Assembly (NCBI GenBank): GCA_045837725.1 | Contig: JBEWZL010000270.1 | Span: 62,001 to 126,000, forward strand | Source of the DNA: Vermamoeba vermiformis | Taxonomy: Eukaryota > Tubulinea > Echinamoebida | DNA length: 64,000 nt | Direction: 5' to 3' | Shown here: piece by piece, positions 1 through 12,858 of the stretch | Layout: the number at the start of each line of letters is the position of its first letter | How positions within the stretch are numbered: position 1 is the first letter of the stretch | Notes under the pieces: model-generated | Databases searched by the model: none | What the model was told of the DNA's origin: nothing | What the model saw: the letters and a program-made list of their open reading frames with translations, nothing else | Made by a program: the position numbers and the translations under genes

Positions 1-857
1 CAAATTCGAATAGTGTAAATCTATGCTTACTCAGGGAATAACGGCATATCAGCTGTGCTTGCGTTCACAACAAATGAGTCATTTCGTCCGTGCTTTGGAG
101 TTAGATTTGACTGAGCGATCTCAAGATTCGTTGGGGACTAAATAAAACGCCATTAATATAAGCCCTTATATTTGAATAGGTCATTATAATAATATGAAGA
201 TCTTGATTAAACTCCAAGGTCTGAAATGCGAAGTTTGTGTGATCAGTAAACATTAGAAATATCGCTTTGGACTCGCTTTAAAATTTAAATATGTTATATT
301 AATATTAGCTTTTTGTCATGCCTCAATATTACATAAAATCTACGATATTAAAGAATTAAAATTGAAGCAAATTTCGAAACGTTAATTAACTAAAAATATT
401 AATCCGCTGTAATACTTACTAAAGCTAAGAAAGAGTCCATACGCTTTGCAGTTAGATGTAACGATGATGGTGAAGTCGTAGAAGGTGCTAAAATTGAATT
501 TGTATTTGAGATTGGTTGATCAGCGTGACCATTCATGTGGCCGTTAATGGGCTCCTTCGTCATCTCCACTTCATCGCTATTTAATGATCCTTCGAGCTCT
601 TCCAAACTCTCATCATCACTGCTGCTTCCTTCCTCAGATTCAGATTCGGGTTCTTCGTCCTTGATCTCGAAGAAGCTTGCAGTGTTAGCGGGCTGCTTCT
701 CATTAGTGCCTAAGAACGAGTCTACTGAATGCAATATATGCGTAGAAACTCTTTTAAGCAAGCTGGGAGCTTTTGAGGGTTTTTCAGGGCTTTCATCTCC
801 AGCTGGAGCTTGATAAGCCGAGTAGGGATTTCCGCCGCCCGCTTGCCAATTGCTCAT
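1..857 (-). CDS. Acidic serine-rich protein, unknown function (3' part outside window)
   Basis: I do not recognise this protein. Exon 1 is 857-420 and begins MSNWQAGGGNPYSAYQ. It ends at a GTAAGT donor (complement of 414-419). A second exon fits at 137-31 in the same phase and ends at a GTAAGC donor, so the gene continues beyond the left edge. The N-terminus is Gly/Pro-rich. It is followed by a basic patch (LLKRVSTHILHSVDSFLG) that could form an amphipathic helix, then a strongly acidic Ser/Glu tract and a Thr/Ser/Asn-rich tail. Composition suggests a mostly disordered adaptor or regulator. In-frame codons upstream of 857 contain no ATG before position 869, so 857 is the best start. The existence of the gene is moderately certain; its function is unknown. 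Confidence 0.55.
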
Positions 858-1161
858 TCTCTTCGACACTTATTAATCTCTTGTCGATGAGACGTGGTCG
901 TGCGTTGGTTTGGGACGTAAAATTAAATTTAGAAAATTATCCAACGGAATTATTTCCGATAATTCACATTAGTGCTGAGCAATTACGCTCCATATAAACT
1001 TCATACCGATTTAGAAGACTTTATTTCTTCTGTTGTTTATAAGATGCCCCTATCTAACGTGCAATAGTTTTATTTACATTCGAAAAATAAATAGTGGAGG
1101 CGTGGATGGAAGGTATTTACAAATAAATAGTCCTATCTGCTATGTGTACTATAATATATTA
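858..1161. other. Intergenic, no gene seen
   Basis: This stretch lies between the start of the acidic protein gene and the stop of the TLDc gene. It must hold the promoter of the former and the 3' end of the latter. It is AT-rich, and no distinct motif was recognised. Confidence 0.5.
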
Positions 1162-3864
1162 TTAGGACTTATCAATAAAAGTCCAAATTTCAATCACAGA
1201 GATCGAGAAGTGTTCTTTGGATGCAAGAGGTCGATTCAAGAACGTGTCTGTGAGCTCTGATGTGCCTTTATGGAGTTCCTTGTCGACGTATAATCCATAT
1301 TTACTAAGCAAATGAATAACCGTTAGAAAACACAGCCAAAACTACGGATGTGGATCGCGATCACGTACCCAGCTTTTCCGCCACCAAATGCGAAGAACTC
1401 GTCATTAGAAATATGGAAAAAATCGTTTTGCTTCGTCCAATAATAAACATGCGCCGTTGGCTCGAGACTGAACAAGAAGTTTTCGCCTAATCCGTAGAAC
1501 GAATCTGACTTCTTCCATTCTTCAGTAATGTAAGCTCCGAAAACCTATTATATGGTATTAATGCATATAATGTGCGATCACAATAACATATGGACGATCT
1601 GTGTCGTGGATGTGGATCCTGTACTACTTACGTAACCACCAGTGTCTCTAATTAACAATACAGTTGGACTTTTTCCTTCGACTTTTCTATAAAAAGTCGC
1701 AAGACTTGCGCCATGAACTGCATCGCTGTACACTAACGACCAATCTTTGATCTTCAACCTGAACGGCAAATAGCGCCAGATCTGCGCGATGAATGCAATT
1801 AGTACCATATTTTAATATATTATTACACTACACTTACTTGGCTGAGATTATTAGGGCTCAATATCTTGGAGTCTCCGTGGAGCTTTGGCTTCAACTCTTC
1901 GTACGGCAATCGACCTGCCTCACTCTCGCTATGATTAATGTGTTAGTAATTATTGTACAACGTTAATAGCACCACACTATTACTATCAATGGTTTGCTCT
2001 AATACTCATTCGAACATCGCTCGATTTCGTTACAAAAATAAAATTGATAAAAAAGGCAAGCACGTTGTACTGCGTGACAAGCACTTGAATATTGAACCAG
2101 CAATAACAAATACATCATTATTGACTATTGAGGTGGTAAAGATTTAGGGGCGGTTATGATTTAGCTTACCTGTTCGAGTCACGCAATATGTTAAATCCAG
2201 TACGCGACAATGAACTCGGCGATTGCATGTCTCCAGGACTAGCCATTGTGTCCACCATTAACGATGATTTCATCCGTTCTTGCACGTACTTCTCGTTCAA
2301 TTCGCGTAAGCGGAGTAAGATCTTTTTAAACCTGATCCCAAAATCAAACGTTAGATCTCCACTTAGTCATCGAGATTAATGACATCTGTATGATAATATA
2401 GTCTATTGATCTACCAAAATGTAGCAATACGTACTTTTTGGTCTTTTTCTTAAACACAAAGTGGAGCACTTTGCCGTGGTGTTCATGATGCGGCTTGTTG
2501 CTAGTAAAATGAATTTGAAGGATGATTTCTTTGCCTATATCAATATATTAGTATTATTATATAAGTTAGGGCTTAATGTTAGCATTAAGGTGCGTAAGAA
2601 CATTGAAACAGAAATTGTCGTTTGGATCTCAACTTTAAAGAGGCGGAGCGGAAAATAAGCGCCAAAAGGGCTATATATATTTAATATTTAAACGTACCGA
2701 GCTTCTTTTCCTTCTTCTCTTTCTCTTTCTTTTCCTTTTTGTCTCCGATGCTCTTTCTGGATCTGTTGCTGTCGAGTGACTCTCTGCGGCTAGAAATGCT
2801 TCCTGACCGTTCTCTTTCTTCACTTTTACGTTCCATCTCCTTGCTGCAATCAAAATAAATTATTTATCAAATTAACTAAATAAAAAATAAATGGCGAGAG
2901 AGATCAAACAGCAAATGGATGGAATAAGTTCCCGAACTACTTAAATTTCTCGAATTATAACATTGGACTAATAATCAATGAGATATTAAACAATCTACGG
3001 AAGAAATTTGAATTGATTTGTGATCCGTCGTATCATTTGCAATTAAGGGTCATCTGTTTCACGAAATATAATATATTTACGCACCTTGATCGCCTGGAAG
3101 ATGATCGAGAAGAGTTCTTCGATTTCGGGCTGGATTTGCGATCTTCATCAATGCTGCTTCGCGTAGAACTCGTTTCGCGCTTGTTTGCATTCCTTATTTC
3201 AACATCATCCGATCTATATGTAATATGACCATCCTCGCCTTCATTATCAGCGGTCACTTCTTGGATCAAGCTCAGTTTTTTCAGCCGCTTTTCTTCTTTT
3301 AGCCGTTCCTTTTCGCGCTTAGCCTTTTCTTTATCTTCCTTTGCCGAGTCAATAACGCTATATCCAGATATCTTGCGTAAACTGAAGCAAATTCGGAAGT
3401 GTTGTGGCGATCCGAGTTTTAGCACATTTTCATCGCGTCGATCGGGTTCAAATAAAAGTTGCTTGAGTTTTAACTCCAAAGTTCCTTTTACCTATATAAA
3501 TAATAACAAGCTTAATTCGTCTGAAGGTAATTATTGAAGGATAGTTTTCAGTTTTTCCAACCAGTTTTCAGATCAATTTCATTAACAGGCCAGATCAAGA
3601 TTTTGCGAGTGAAATTATTTAAATTCGAACAAGAAATATTAAATTTTTAGCCAAGGTCGGGTTTTGAACGCGCCAATAATTTGATCAGATCACAAATTAA
3701 AAAATTAAATTTTCGTAATAAGCATAATTAAGTTAAACCTTTATCTAAATACTTACCACTGTGGTTAAATTATATGCATAATATGCACGTTCGGAAATTG
3801 TCGCGCCCTTGTCCAAATCTAAAACGTCGAGCTGACGTGACCGATCCGACTCTGCGCCTGACAT
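1162..3864 (-). CDS. GRAM-TLDc domain protein (OXR1/NCOA7-like)
   Basis: This is a multi-exon gene read from ATG at 3864 (MSGAESDRSRQLDV) to TAA at 1162-1164. Exon 1 is 3864-3757. Exon 2 starts at 3491 and carries a GRAM-like segment (LLFEP, LKLGSPQHF). A long Lys/Glu/Arg/Ser-rich stretch follows over about 3390-2690, then a second short hydrophobic block near 2525-2440. The C-terminal exons (about 1910-1830, 1798-1630, 1540-1370 and 1310-1162) give a full TLDc domain: LPFRLKIKDW, LVYSDAVHGAS, LLIRDTGGYVFGAY, FAFGGGKAG and a closing EIWTF. TLDc proteins of this class protect against oxidative stress and bind the V-ATPase (family knowledge). No LysM domain is seen at the N-terminus, unlike the paralogue at 49.7-52.4 kb. 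The charged insert apparently splits the GRAM fold. Confidence 0.85.
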
Positions 3865-4275
3865 TCGCTATTGAGAACACGAGAATGATTAGGCTAAACT
3901 ACGTTATGTTGTTTCTAAGCGACAGAACAAGAATAAATGTCGCCACGCGCTCAGTAATGAAATCACGCTCTGAAACTTTCTATAAAAGGAAATACGCTCC
4001 ACAACTTGTTTTTCATTTTTGCGCAATGCAAGTGACAGTAGGACCTACATGAACCAAATCACATGTTGGAATTCTAGTTCGTTAGAAAGTTGCAGGCGAG
4101 ACGAGGTTAGAAATTCCCTAATCATACACTGATCAGCCACAATTCGAGCAAAAAGATTCAAGATGTCTCTAACTATTATTTATTTTATAAATTACACTTG
4201 GAAGGCTATGTACTACAGATCCAAACGAACGAGTACTAGTAGCATCGGTTAGTCATCGCGATCTGATCGTACCGT
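3865..4275. other. Intergenic, no gene seen
   Basis: This interval separates the start of the GRAM-TLDc gene from the stop of the GPI-anchored protein gene, so it should contain the promoter of the former. Reading frames here are short and have no splice-consistent continuation. Confidence 0.4.
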
Positions 4276-6420
4276 TTAGAACAATGCTGAAGCTGCGACA
4301 ATGAGCAAGGCAGCCAAAGTTACGTGAATAGTGAGGATGGCTTCGCTAGTGGCAGCACCTGGTGTAGTGACTGGACCTACGCTGATCGGACGGGTACCGG
4401 ATGGAGCAGAGCCTGAGGGCGCTGTCGGAGGAGGAACGGCTATAATAACGTGTTAATATAAATGCCGCTCAGAACCATAATAGTATTTCAGAATAGTGGG
4501 ATCAACTTGACTGATGTAATGGAGATTGAATGTATCAGACAAGTCAATACGTACCGCATCCGTTGTTATTGTCAGGCGTCAATCCAGCAGGACAAGTGCA
4601 ATCAGCATTGCAGCTAGCTCCACCATCGCACTCTTCAGCACCTTCCGCGAAGTTATCACCGCAGTACGTGCCGTAGATCTGAGGACATAAAATTTTAGTT
4701 CCAAATAAGGCGACAACAGTTTCATTTGGTAATGGAAATTTACTCGTAGCATAGCGAACCACGCAACTTACCTTGGTAACGATAGAGAAGGCTCCAGTAA
4801 CTGCCGAAACCTCGGTCCAAACAGCAGCGCTACCAGTGCTCCAAGTAGTAGTGGCAGTGCGCAGGTCTTTGTAAGCATCGAAATTAGTCTCATTGGCCGT
4901 AACAGCATGCAACAAGTCGAATTGATTGGTGTCCAATTCAAACACCGTATCGTTCTTCAATTGAATGGGATAAAGGACGTAGCTTGGATCCGTGGCAGTA
5001 GTCAATATAAGTACTCCTCCTAGCACATCAAAATATGAATATAAATGCTAAAAACCAAGGAATTTGGTACTTACCTTGTTGATAAAGAGAAACTGAAGAA
5101 GTCAATGCAAGATCCGTGTAACTGACAAAAGTTTGAGCAATTGACGAATTCTCGCGGTTGAATCTGGTACCGAGAATGCCAGTCACCACTGATAATCATT
5201 CGAATTAATCGTTGCTATTACAATATGATAATTCTTGCTTACATGAGGCGTTGCTAGTAATTCCAGCCACTGTAATAACCACAAACGAATTTTCATTCAA
5301 TGGATCAGCCAGAACTTGGTGAGCCACAGTTGATGCTCCCTCAAAAGGATTAAATGCTATTGAAGTAGTTAGTATACTAACTCCTTTTAGACTATCTGAG
5401 CACGTACTTGTGGCGTTATTTAAATCGTTAATATTAGCGACGAAGACTTGAAGATCCGCTGTACTAGTTTGTGCGTTGACCACCGCCACTGAAACAGCTA
5501 CACTGTTGCCATTGACAGCGATAGTAGGATTAACATTTAGAGCAGTAGTTTCTGAAAAAATAAAGAAATTGTTAAAACTTGGTTCTAAAAGTTTCATAGT
5601 AATAAATCAGTATTATACTTACGAAAAACTGCAAAATCTACGCTACCGCCCGTTGCGTTAATACGCTGGACGAGGAGGTAGTTCGTGGAAGCTTCAAGAG
5701 TACCAACGAGGAAAATATCGCCGCTGCTCTCGTGAAATACTGCGTTAGTGAAAATACAAAGGCTTGTTATGTCAACAGGTACAGGGGCGGACAGCGGTTG
5801 GCCTGAAAAAAAGTTGGTCAGATTTGAGATCAATAGGCAAGCCAAAATTACCTGACGAGTCAAAACTGCGAATATTGAATGCATTTGCTGCATAAGTGGC
5901 GTAAATGACGGTAAAGCTGCCGTTAGAGTGCGGCATAATATGCGCGGGAGTTCGTAAGGACAAAACGGTGTTCGGTTCGGAGACTGGGAATGTCGTTTTA
6001 ACCTCTCCATTAGTACTAAGAATTGCACCTTGTGCCGTTGCTACGTGTTGAAATTAGATTCGCTGGTAAACTGTGGTGATCCGTAAAGTTTTACGAGATT
6101 AGAAATCCGGTGCAGTAATTTACCTGTTGTTATGGAAGCCCCCACCTCGATCCATACGACAACAATACTATCCGTGCCGGGCAAATGTTGAATAGACACT
6201 CCAGAGGTAACGGTAATGGCATCTTGCAAGGTGGCGATCCTTGTCGGTCCTTTTACGGGTGTAGGTAACGCCAATTGACCTTTGACAACAGCTAACAATA
6301 TAAAATGTAAATACCACGATTGATTATATGAAATCGTTATTATTGTCTATTTAATTCCGCATCTGCCAGTAACTTACCGATCACAGCCAAGATTACAATA
6401 ACACTTCGCAATGCCAACAT
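4276..6420 (-). CDS. Secreted, probably GPI-anchored Cys-motif protein
   Basis: The gene has about nine exons, from ATG at 6420 to TAA at 4276-4278. It opens with a hydrophobic signal peptide (MLALRSVIVILAVI). The body is Val/Thr/Asn-rich with several N-x-S/T sequons and beta-strand character, but no family is recognised. Near the C-terminus is a Cys-rich block (YCGDNFAEGAEECDGG, then CNADCTCPAGLTPDNNNGC). It resembles the short EECD(D/G)G modules found in many secreted microbial and protist proteins. The protein ends with a Pro/Ser/Thr stalk and a hydrophobic tail (LAALLIVAASALF), typical of a GPI-attachment signal. Location at the cell surface is inferred. The exons join cleanly in frame, so the gene model is good even though function is unknown. 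Confidence 0.8.
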
Positions 6421-7029
6421 CGATTTGGTCTCCAAGTGTGGTTTTGATAATGATAACAATAAATAAGACATAATCGCGTTGTTGGAAAAAAAATCTTCGT
6501 GACGGCTGTCAAAATGAGACACGCACGAGTTACTCGGACCAAATTTAGCCGTAAAATAAATAATATCCAGATACGCTATAGACTACTATTTGATGGTAAA
6601 GTTTACGATGCCTACCACTAAATATTGATTTATAGTGATGCCATTTCGGTTCAGCGGCGAGTAGAATTGAATGTGATTCGTTTTTAAATGCGATTTTCTA
6701 TTAGCATCGTATCTAATCCATCAATTACATCGAATAGAATGATATAATAGTATGAGTAATTTTGGCTATAAACAGTAACCGCTGCTTGCCGCCGATGCAC
6801 AGTATTGGCAAGACTTAAAAAGTTAAAATGAATAAACGGTGCCGATAATTTAATACGATTGATTAGCGAAAATAGTCGTTGAAGATAGATATATATTGCT
6901 AAAAGATTGAAAACGGTGCCTAAAATCGAATATTTCGCAATATTTTAATCGGAATACTAATAAAACAAATTTGAAAAGGGAAATTATGATTTCCTTACTG
7001 TCACAATTACTTGCCACAACCGGTACCGC
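6421..7029. other. Intergenic, no gene seen
   Basis: About 600 bases between the start of the GPI-anchored protein gene and the stop of the BAR-RhoGAP gene. It is AT-rich with no convincing reading frame, and presumably holds the promoter of the GPI-protein gene. Confidence 0.4.
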
Positions 7030-10000
7030 TTAGTTGAATATTTTTGAAGCGTTTAAAACCCATTGAGCAACGAGTTGCACTTCCATCTGATTTCTTTCGA
7101 ACAGATCATCTCCTGACATTAGAATCTCTTGATCATTCGTGTAAAAGATGTTAGGAGTAAGTACCTATTATTAAAATTAGTTAACTTCGTGCCATTACTT
7201 TAAAATATTGAGTTCACATTCCGGATTCCGTCTACCGAAATAGAATCCCTTTTCGCCCTCTAATATTCGCTAACTTACGGTCGATAATGGTACGGCACGC
7301 ATTCGGTTACGTTCTGCATTCTCTACAATCCTAAAATAAAAATTAGTCCTTTGTAACGGCTTTGGATCTCGGTCCAAATCAGTTTGGTCGGGTACCGCTA
7401 GTTTGCCCGTAATATTATTAACTATCACTTACTTTGATAATAGGTGGAATAATCGCGCGCAGGTTGCGTAGTTAACTTTCGGTAGCGATTTGAAGATCTC
7501 TCGGGATTGATTAATGAAATCATCAAGCTCCTTCAGTTCTATTATAGCAGTATTAATAAGCCATTATGATATCAAATGTTTAGTCAAGTTTTCGCTGGAT
7601 CAGCCAAGAAATGTAAATTTCGGCTGTGACTTACGATGAAGAGCATAGAGCTTATTGTACGCTTTGAATGTTAATAAAGGCTCTGGTAGCTCGCGTAGAA
7701 ATGACTTGAGAATAGCTACAACCGTATGCGGATCCAAAATACCAGCGAAGTTAACGTGACCTATCGTAATGTTAAATATCTATTCCGCTATGCTGTTGTG
7801 TGAGGTAATAGTTTCATATTTTTAATAATTCGCATGATTTATTGCGAATTTGAAACAGCCAGACCCAGATCGGTTTTTCGACCCGCATCTCGACAGCATC
7901 AGTAAACAAAAAATTAAATAGTACGCGACACGTCAAAACAAATGATCGTGCGCGATGAAATAAATATGCGTTGTTTTGTACAAATAAATTAAAATAAATG
8001 AAAAAAACTATCTACGAGTAAAATGGATGCAGTGGTTGGAGGTGCGGCCAAATGAATGGAAGCAGGCGAGTGAGGGTGAGGAGGGAGATAATAGGTCGGA
8101 GAGAGGGTGGTACTCGTCACGTAGCAGCCTTTACGACGAAGGATTGCTTGAGCTATCGTCTTTCGTCTCTTTGGGTTTCTCGTCAACGTGCTCGGGAGCA
8201 GAGATTGACACATTGACAGATGTCTCGATGACAGGTGTCACTGGAGCAACTTCAGTCTCTTTCTTGACTTCAGCTTGCTCGGGGATGTCATTGAGCATTG
8301 CCTCGAGGTTTTGCAGCTCAGTGCCGAGCTTCTCGCGACTAGCAGGTGTGTCAGGCTCACGGGGGCTAGTCTCTGCAGGGATGGTTGCGGAGGCACGAGG
8401 ACTGATAGACAAGTCCAACGTGTTCAGTTGATTCTCTAACTCGTCAAGTTTTGAACCAACAGACGACAACACACTTCGTGTTTGTTCCTCGATGTGCGTC
8501 TGGTTCTCGGCACGTGCTTTCTCGGTGGACTCGAGCTTGAGTTTCACCTCAGAGCCTGAGTTGCTCGTGGGAGCTTGGGACTTCTCTGAGGTAGACTCAG
8601 TGAGCTGAGGACGAGGGCTGTTGATTGAGGACTCGAGGTCGTTTGCTGGTTCAACGACCACAGCCTTCTTCTTGCGATTGAGAACCAAATCTCCTGAAGC
8701 TTCATCACGCGGTGAGGTCTTCTCGACTTCTTCTTTCTTGCGTGGAGTTTTGGGCTTCAGTTTTTGCAACCACTTGGGAGATTTCTTGCCCTTCTTCTCT
8801 TTCTCGTCGGATGAGCTCGAAGATTCTTCTTCAGCTCCAGCTTCGGCCTTCTTGTCCTTTTTCTTGGGCTCTTTTTCAGGTTTCTCTTTCTCTTTCTCTT
8901 TCTCTTTTTCAGCAGGCTTTTTCTTGCTTTCTTTCTCAGCCTTCTTGCGCTCTTTTTCTTCGCGCTCTTTCTCCTCTTTCTCTTTCTTCTTGGCCTCTTT
9001 TTCAGCCTTTTTCTTAGCGCTTTCCTCTTTCTCTTTGCGCGCTTTTTCCTCCTTCTCGCGCTTCTTTTTCTCTTTTTCTTTGTCGTCCTCGCCGCTCAAG
9101 GCCAGTGGAGAGACTGTGCCCTGCTTTTCGGCCTTGACCTCCACCTTTGGGCTCGCAACCTCAACCTTGGCCTCGCCTTCTTTAGGTGCTTCGGGTTCCT
9201 TAACGGTGACTTCAGCAACTTCCTTGACTTCGTGAGCAGGCTCGACCTTGGCTTCAACATTAACTTCAGGTTCCTTCTCCGCAGCCTTGACCTCTGCTGT
9301 GGGAACTTCAACAACAGGCTCGTGTGCCTTTTCAGACTTCGATGATGAAGACGAGGAGCTTGAGCGAGATCGATTCTTAGTTTCGACCTCGACTTCAGCC
9401 TCGGGCTTCTTTTCTTCAACGGACTTGGTTTCAGTCTCGACTTTGACTTCCACCTCGACCTTCTTTTCCTCGCCTGACTTGTGCTCAACTTCAGCTGCAG
9501 GGACTGTCGCAACAGCGGCAGCAGCCTCGGGAGTTGAACCGGCCCTACTTTCGAATTAGTCATCTGGTTGTGAAGAAATGGTAAAGTAACTTACGGCAAG
9601 TTGACAGACATGTGCGCGTCAACAGGCTTGTACTCGTACTTGACGACTGACTCCGAGGAGCTAGACTCTTCTTTCTTGTCCTTGTCTTTCGTGGACTTCT
9701 TGAGCTCTTTCTTGTGGTCTTCGCCCGACTTGCTCTCAGGAGGCGTGGACTCGTCTTTCTTTTTCTTGTCCTTCTTCTCGTGCTTCTTGGCTTCTTTTTC
9801 AGCGGCCTCAGCCTCCTTCTTTTTCTTCTTCTCGAGCTCTTTGCGCTCCTTTTCAAGACGCTTTTCTTCGTCTTTCTTCTCTTTCTCGAGCTTCTTCTGC
9901 TCGTGGTCAACTTTCTTCTCTTTGTCTTTCTTCTCGTGCTTCTTGTCGTCTTTTTCAGCCGTACTGCTAGCTTCAGTTTTGTCTTCTTTCTTTTCAACTT

Positions 10001-12245
10001 TGTCTTTCTTTTCAGCACGGAACGACAACTTTTTGATGAAGCTCTTGAAGCGTGGCGAAGTAGCCGCGTGCTTCTTTTTCGCGCCTTCTTCATGCGGCTC
10101 TTCAACGGACTTTTCGGCCTTCTTGCTCGGAGTATCGGGCAAGGGCTGGGTGTTGATAGGGTGATTCGAATCCGCTATGCCGACCGAAATCGTGTGCGCG
10201 CGTTCAAGACGACGTGCTTGGCGCAAATCCTCTTGGCTAGTCTTTTTAACCATCAGACTGCCAGCGCTACGTTGACGAACTGGATCCTTCTTGCCATCTT
10301 TCTCCTTCTCCTCCTTTTTACTCTTCTTCTCCTCCTCACTCGAACTGCTCGATTCATCGGGCTTTTTCTCCGCTACGACCTCTGGCGAGGAAGTAGTTTC
10401 GTCGGCTGTAATATGACGAAGTGTTGCATCAATACCTCGGTAGATACAAGGTGCAATCGTTAAAACAATTAAAACGAAGTAAAAATAAATTTCTAGGAAC
10501 TCATCGAAGAATGAAACGAGCACTTACCGGTCTCCGCGATCTCTCCTTTGAGCTTATCGACCTCTTTCTTGCTCGCTGAAATTCTGAAAATGCCTTCTTC
10601 TTCCAATCCTACACATAATACGCCGTTAGCAAAATTAAAAATAAAATCATTTGTTTCATGGCCAGATGCGCCAAGAAAGATCTTTCTTTCTCAATTAAAT
10701 TAGCGTTACGTGACGTACCTTTGCTTTCAATATACTCGACAGCTTTATCAACAATAGCAGGGACGTCGGATCCATCCTTATTAGCGACTTGTTCAATGTC
10801 CTTGCCGAACGGATCGTTCTCGGGCTTGGCGATGTTGACCTCACTAGCAGGAGTACCTTTGTCGGACTTCTTCTTGTCGCCAATGCCAAAGCTGCTCTTA
10901 ATATTCTTCAGTCTGAGGGTACCAAACTTCTTCTCTGGCGGAGCTGCTGCTGCGGCCGCCTCGATCTGCTTCGCGATCGATGAGCCATGCAATTGCTCTC
11001 GTTGCTAAGAATAAGTGGTATCGTTAGTAAATGCCGTATTATAATATTTTTTAGCCACCGCCTTACCAATTCAATATAGTTCTTGTATTCTTCGATCTCG
11101 GGGATCAAAGTCACCATAAATCTGTTGCTGTTCACAAAGAAGTCTCGATACAGTTCCATATAATGCACCAATGAGCCTAACATCTCAGCTTCACTCAGTG
11201 CAATGGTATCTTGAAGCTTATCGACTGTTTCCATGCCGACTTGAGAGAAGTTCTTTCGCAGCTCTTCGACCTCGAGTTCAACCTGCGCAAATCCAGTTAA
11301 TACACGTGCAAATGGTAGGAGGCTCAAGTGAGTATCACTCATATAAATTTCATTTGGATTGAACCACGTCTAACTTACCTCTTTAATTTTTTCTTCCTTG
11401 GCCTTCTTGCCCAATCCGTTCAACTTCGAAATGCCAGCATCAAGCTCGACTCTAGCCTTCTCGAACTTGCTCTTTTGCATCTATATAATCGAATCAGATC
11501 ATAAATTCTCGTGTGACATATCGGGTAAGGCTCGATCGCGTGATCGGCTCGTGTTCCGTAAATCTGGCTTGAAAAACTTACCTTAGCTTCCTTGACGTCA
11601 ACTTCGATGACATTGTCGAGTGGTTCGTACACTTCCGAGACGATTTGCTTTCCCTATTAAAGTAATTGATTATTTTGTAACGGTCATATTTTTTTGCATG
11701 CGATCGAGAAACTTACCAACTTGGAGCGCAAATCATCGACGTGTCTTTGTACTTCAGCTACTTTATCTAAACTACCAGCTGCCCGAAAAAGAAACGTTAT
11801 TCATTGCAAGAATTAATGATCGGCATTGAGTAAATTTACCAAGCATGTATCGCAGAGGATCCTCGCGAAAACTGACGCCTCCGTCGACCAAAGAATCGCT
11901 GAGTTCGGCACCGGCCTCGAGCAAGGCTAAATAAATAGAGGGAGTGAGTTTCTTGTTATCGATTGAATGATCGGTCGAAATCTTTTTGTGAATTAATTTA
12001 AATATGGTCTCCATTAGATACTTGATTTTTATAAAAACTATGATCCACAACGAATGTAAATACGTACTCGACGTGGTCTTTTCTTGTTTGTGTATCTCCC
12101 TAGTAATTTTCTTGATCTGATTCGTCATAACCTCCAGTTTGGTAGATAATTCAGGCTCTTCAGGATAGGTCGTTACTTGTTCGGCAACGCCGATTTTTTC
12201 CTTCAATTTTTGATTGAAGATTTGAAAAGCTGATTGTTTGGCCAT
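7030..12245 (-). CDS. BAR-RhoGAP protein, GAP domain split in the genome
   Basis: ATG is at 12245 (MAKQSAFQIFNQKLKEKIGV) and TAA at 7030-7032. Exons between 12245 and 11050 encode a helical BAR domain that would bind curved membranes. Exon 7 (about 11005-10719) carries a linker and the start of a RhoGAP domain. The exon 10608-10528 carries the arginine-finger motif (GLEEEGIFRIS). Its donor is phase 1 and matches the phase-1 acceptor at 7760, which resumes the GAP domain (DPHTVVAILKSFLRELPEPLLTF). The domain ends with ERNRM and a C-terminal helix. Skipping from 10528 to 7760 therefore gives a complete catalytic GAP for Rho/Rac-type GTPases. The same donor also fits an acceptor at 10405 that leads into a Lys/Glu-rich block with its own stop, listed separately. 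The overall plan resembles animal RICH/SH3BP1-type BAR-GAPs. Confidence 0.85.
8131..10405 (-). CDS. Lys/Glu-rich alternative 3' coding block of the BAR-RhoGAP gene
   Basis: Two open exons, 10405-9595 and 9544-8131, join in phase and end at TAA 8131-8133, giving about 740 residues. The acceptor at 10405 is phase 1, so it can follow the same donor (10528) that otherwise joins to the RhoGAP exon at 7760. The block is very rich in Lys, Glu and Ser, with runs of KEKEKEK (a TTTCTC hexanucleotide repeat on the + strand near 8881-8910), SSSSS patches and SPR/SPK phospho-site-like motifs. Long charged single alpha-helices and disorder are likely. A protein using this end would keep BAR and the first third of the GAP domain, including the arginine finger, but lose the rest of the catalytic domain. 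It could instead be an independent gene, but no upstream ATG context was found. Transcript evidence is missing. Confidence 0.6.
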
Positions 12246-12858
12246 TTTGAAATTATTAAACGTTCAACTTTCTTGATCTTAGTATACTCGTCGTGTTGTC
12301 AATATGACTATCAATAATACATAATATATATACAAGTGCTAGATGACCTGTGGTCGTATTTACAGGAGGATAAATAGAGATAGCCAAAAATCTTTCTGTT
12401 TGCCAATAATCTTTTTTACGCTCGAGCACAAGTCAGGACTATTGATTGCCTATGTTTTGCTACTGTATTTGTTCGTTGAATCATGGCAATTATAAAGGAA
12501 GAGTTGTCAAAAGGTCAATAACGACTCGGAGGTATTATTATTTCGGATTGAAATTTTATTGCTTTTATTCAATAGCCGTTTTAAATTAAACAATAATACA
12601 AGAGTAAATTTTGGCGCGAGGAAATTCAGAGCAAATTGCGTTAATTGAGCTTACCGAAGAATCTGAATCCAACAATTGTGCCTGAAAACCAGGGCTACCG
12701 TTACGATTTTTCAAACGTTATAATATTACTGAGAGAGTTTATCTTACAAAGTTTTTACAATATTTACAATTAACAAGCGACAAAACAAGATGAGGCAGAT
12801 CGCCTCTATTTACAACATCCACAAACACAGCGGCTCTGAGCTGGCATGGGTGGTTCTT
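12246..12858. other. Intergenic, no gene seen
   Basis: About 600 bases between the start of the BAR-RhoGAP gene and the stop of a small membrane-protein gene. It holds the BAR-RhoGAP promoter region. It is AT-rich and no motif was recognised. Confidence 0.4.

Noticed and set aside
8881-8910. TTTCTC hexanucleotide repeat as a mobile or satellite repeat
   Set aside because: It is in frame and encodes KEKEKEK within a coding block, so it is a coding low-complexity run.
8621-9235. Long plus-strand open frame rich in Ser and Phe
   Set aside because: It mirrors the Lys/Glu-rich exon on the minus strand; low complexity keeps the opposite strand open. No splice or start support.
9714-10463. Plus-strand Leu/Phe-rich open frame resembling a membrane protein
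   Set aside because: Reverse shadow of Lys/Glu codons; not a plausible gene.
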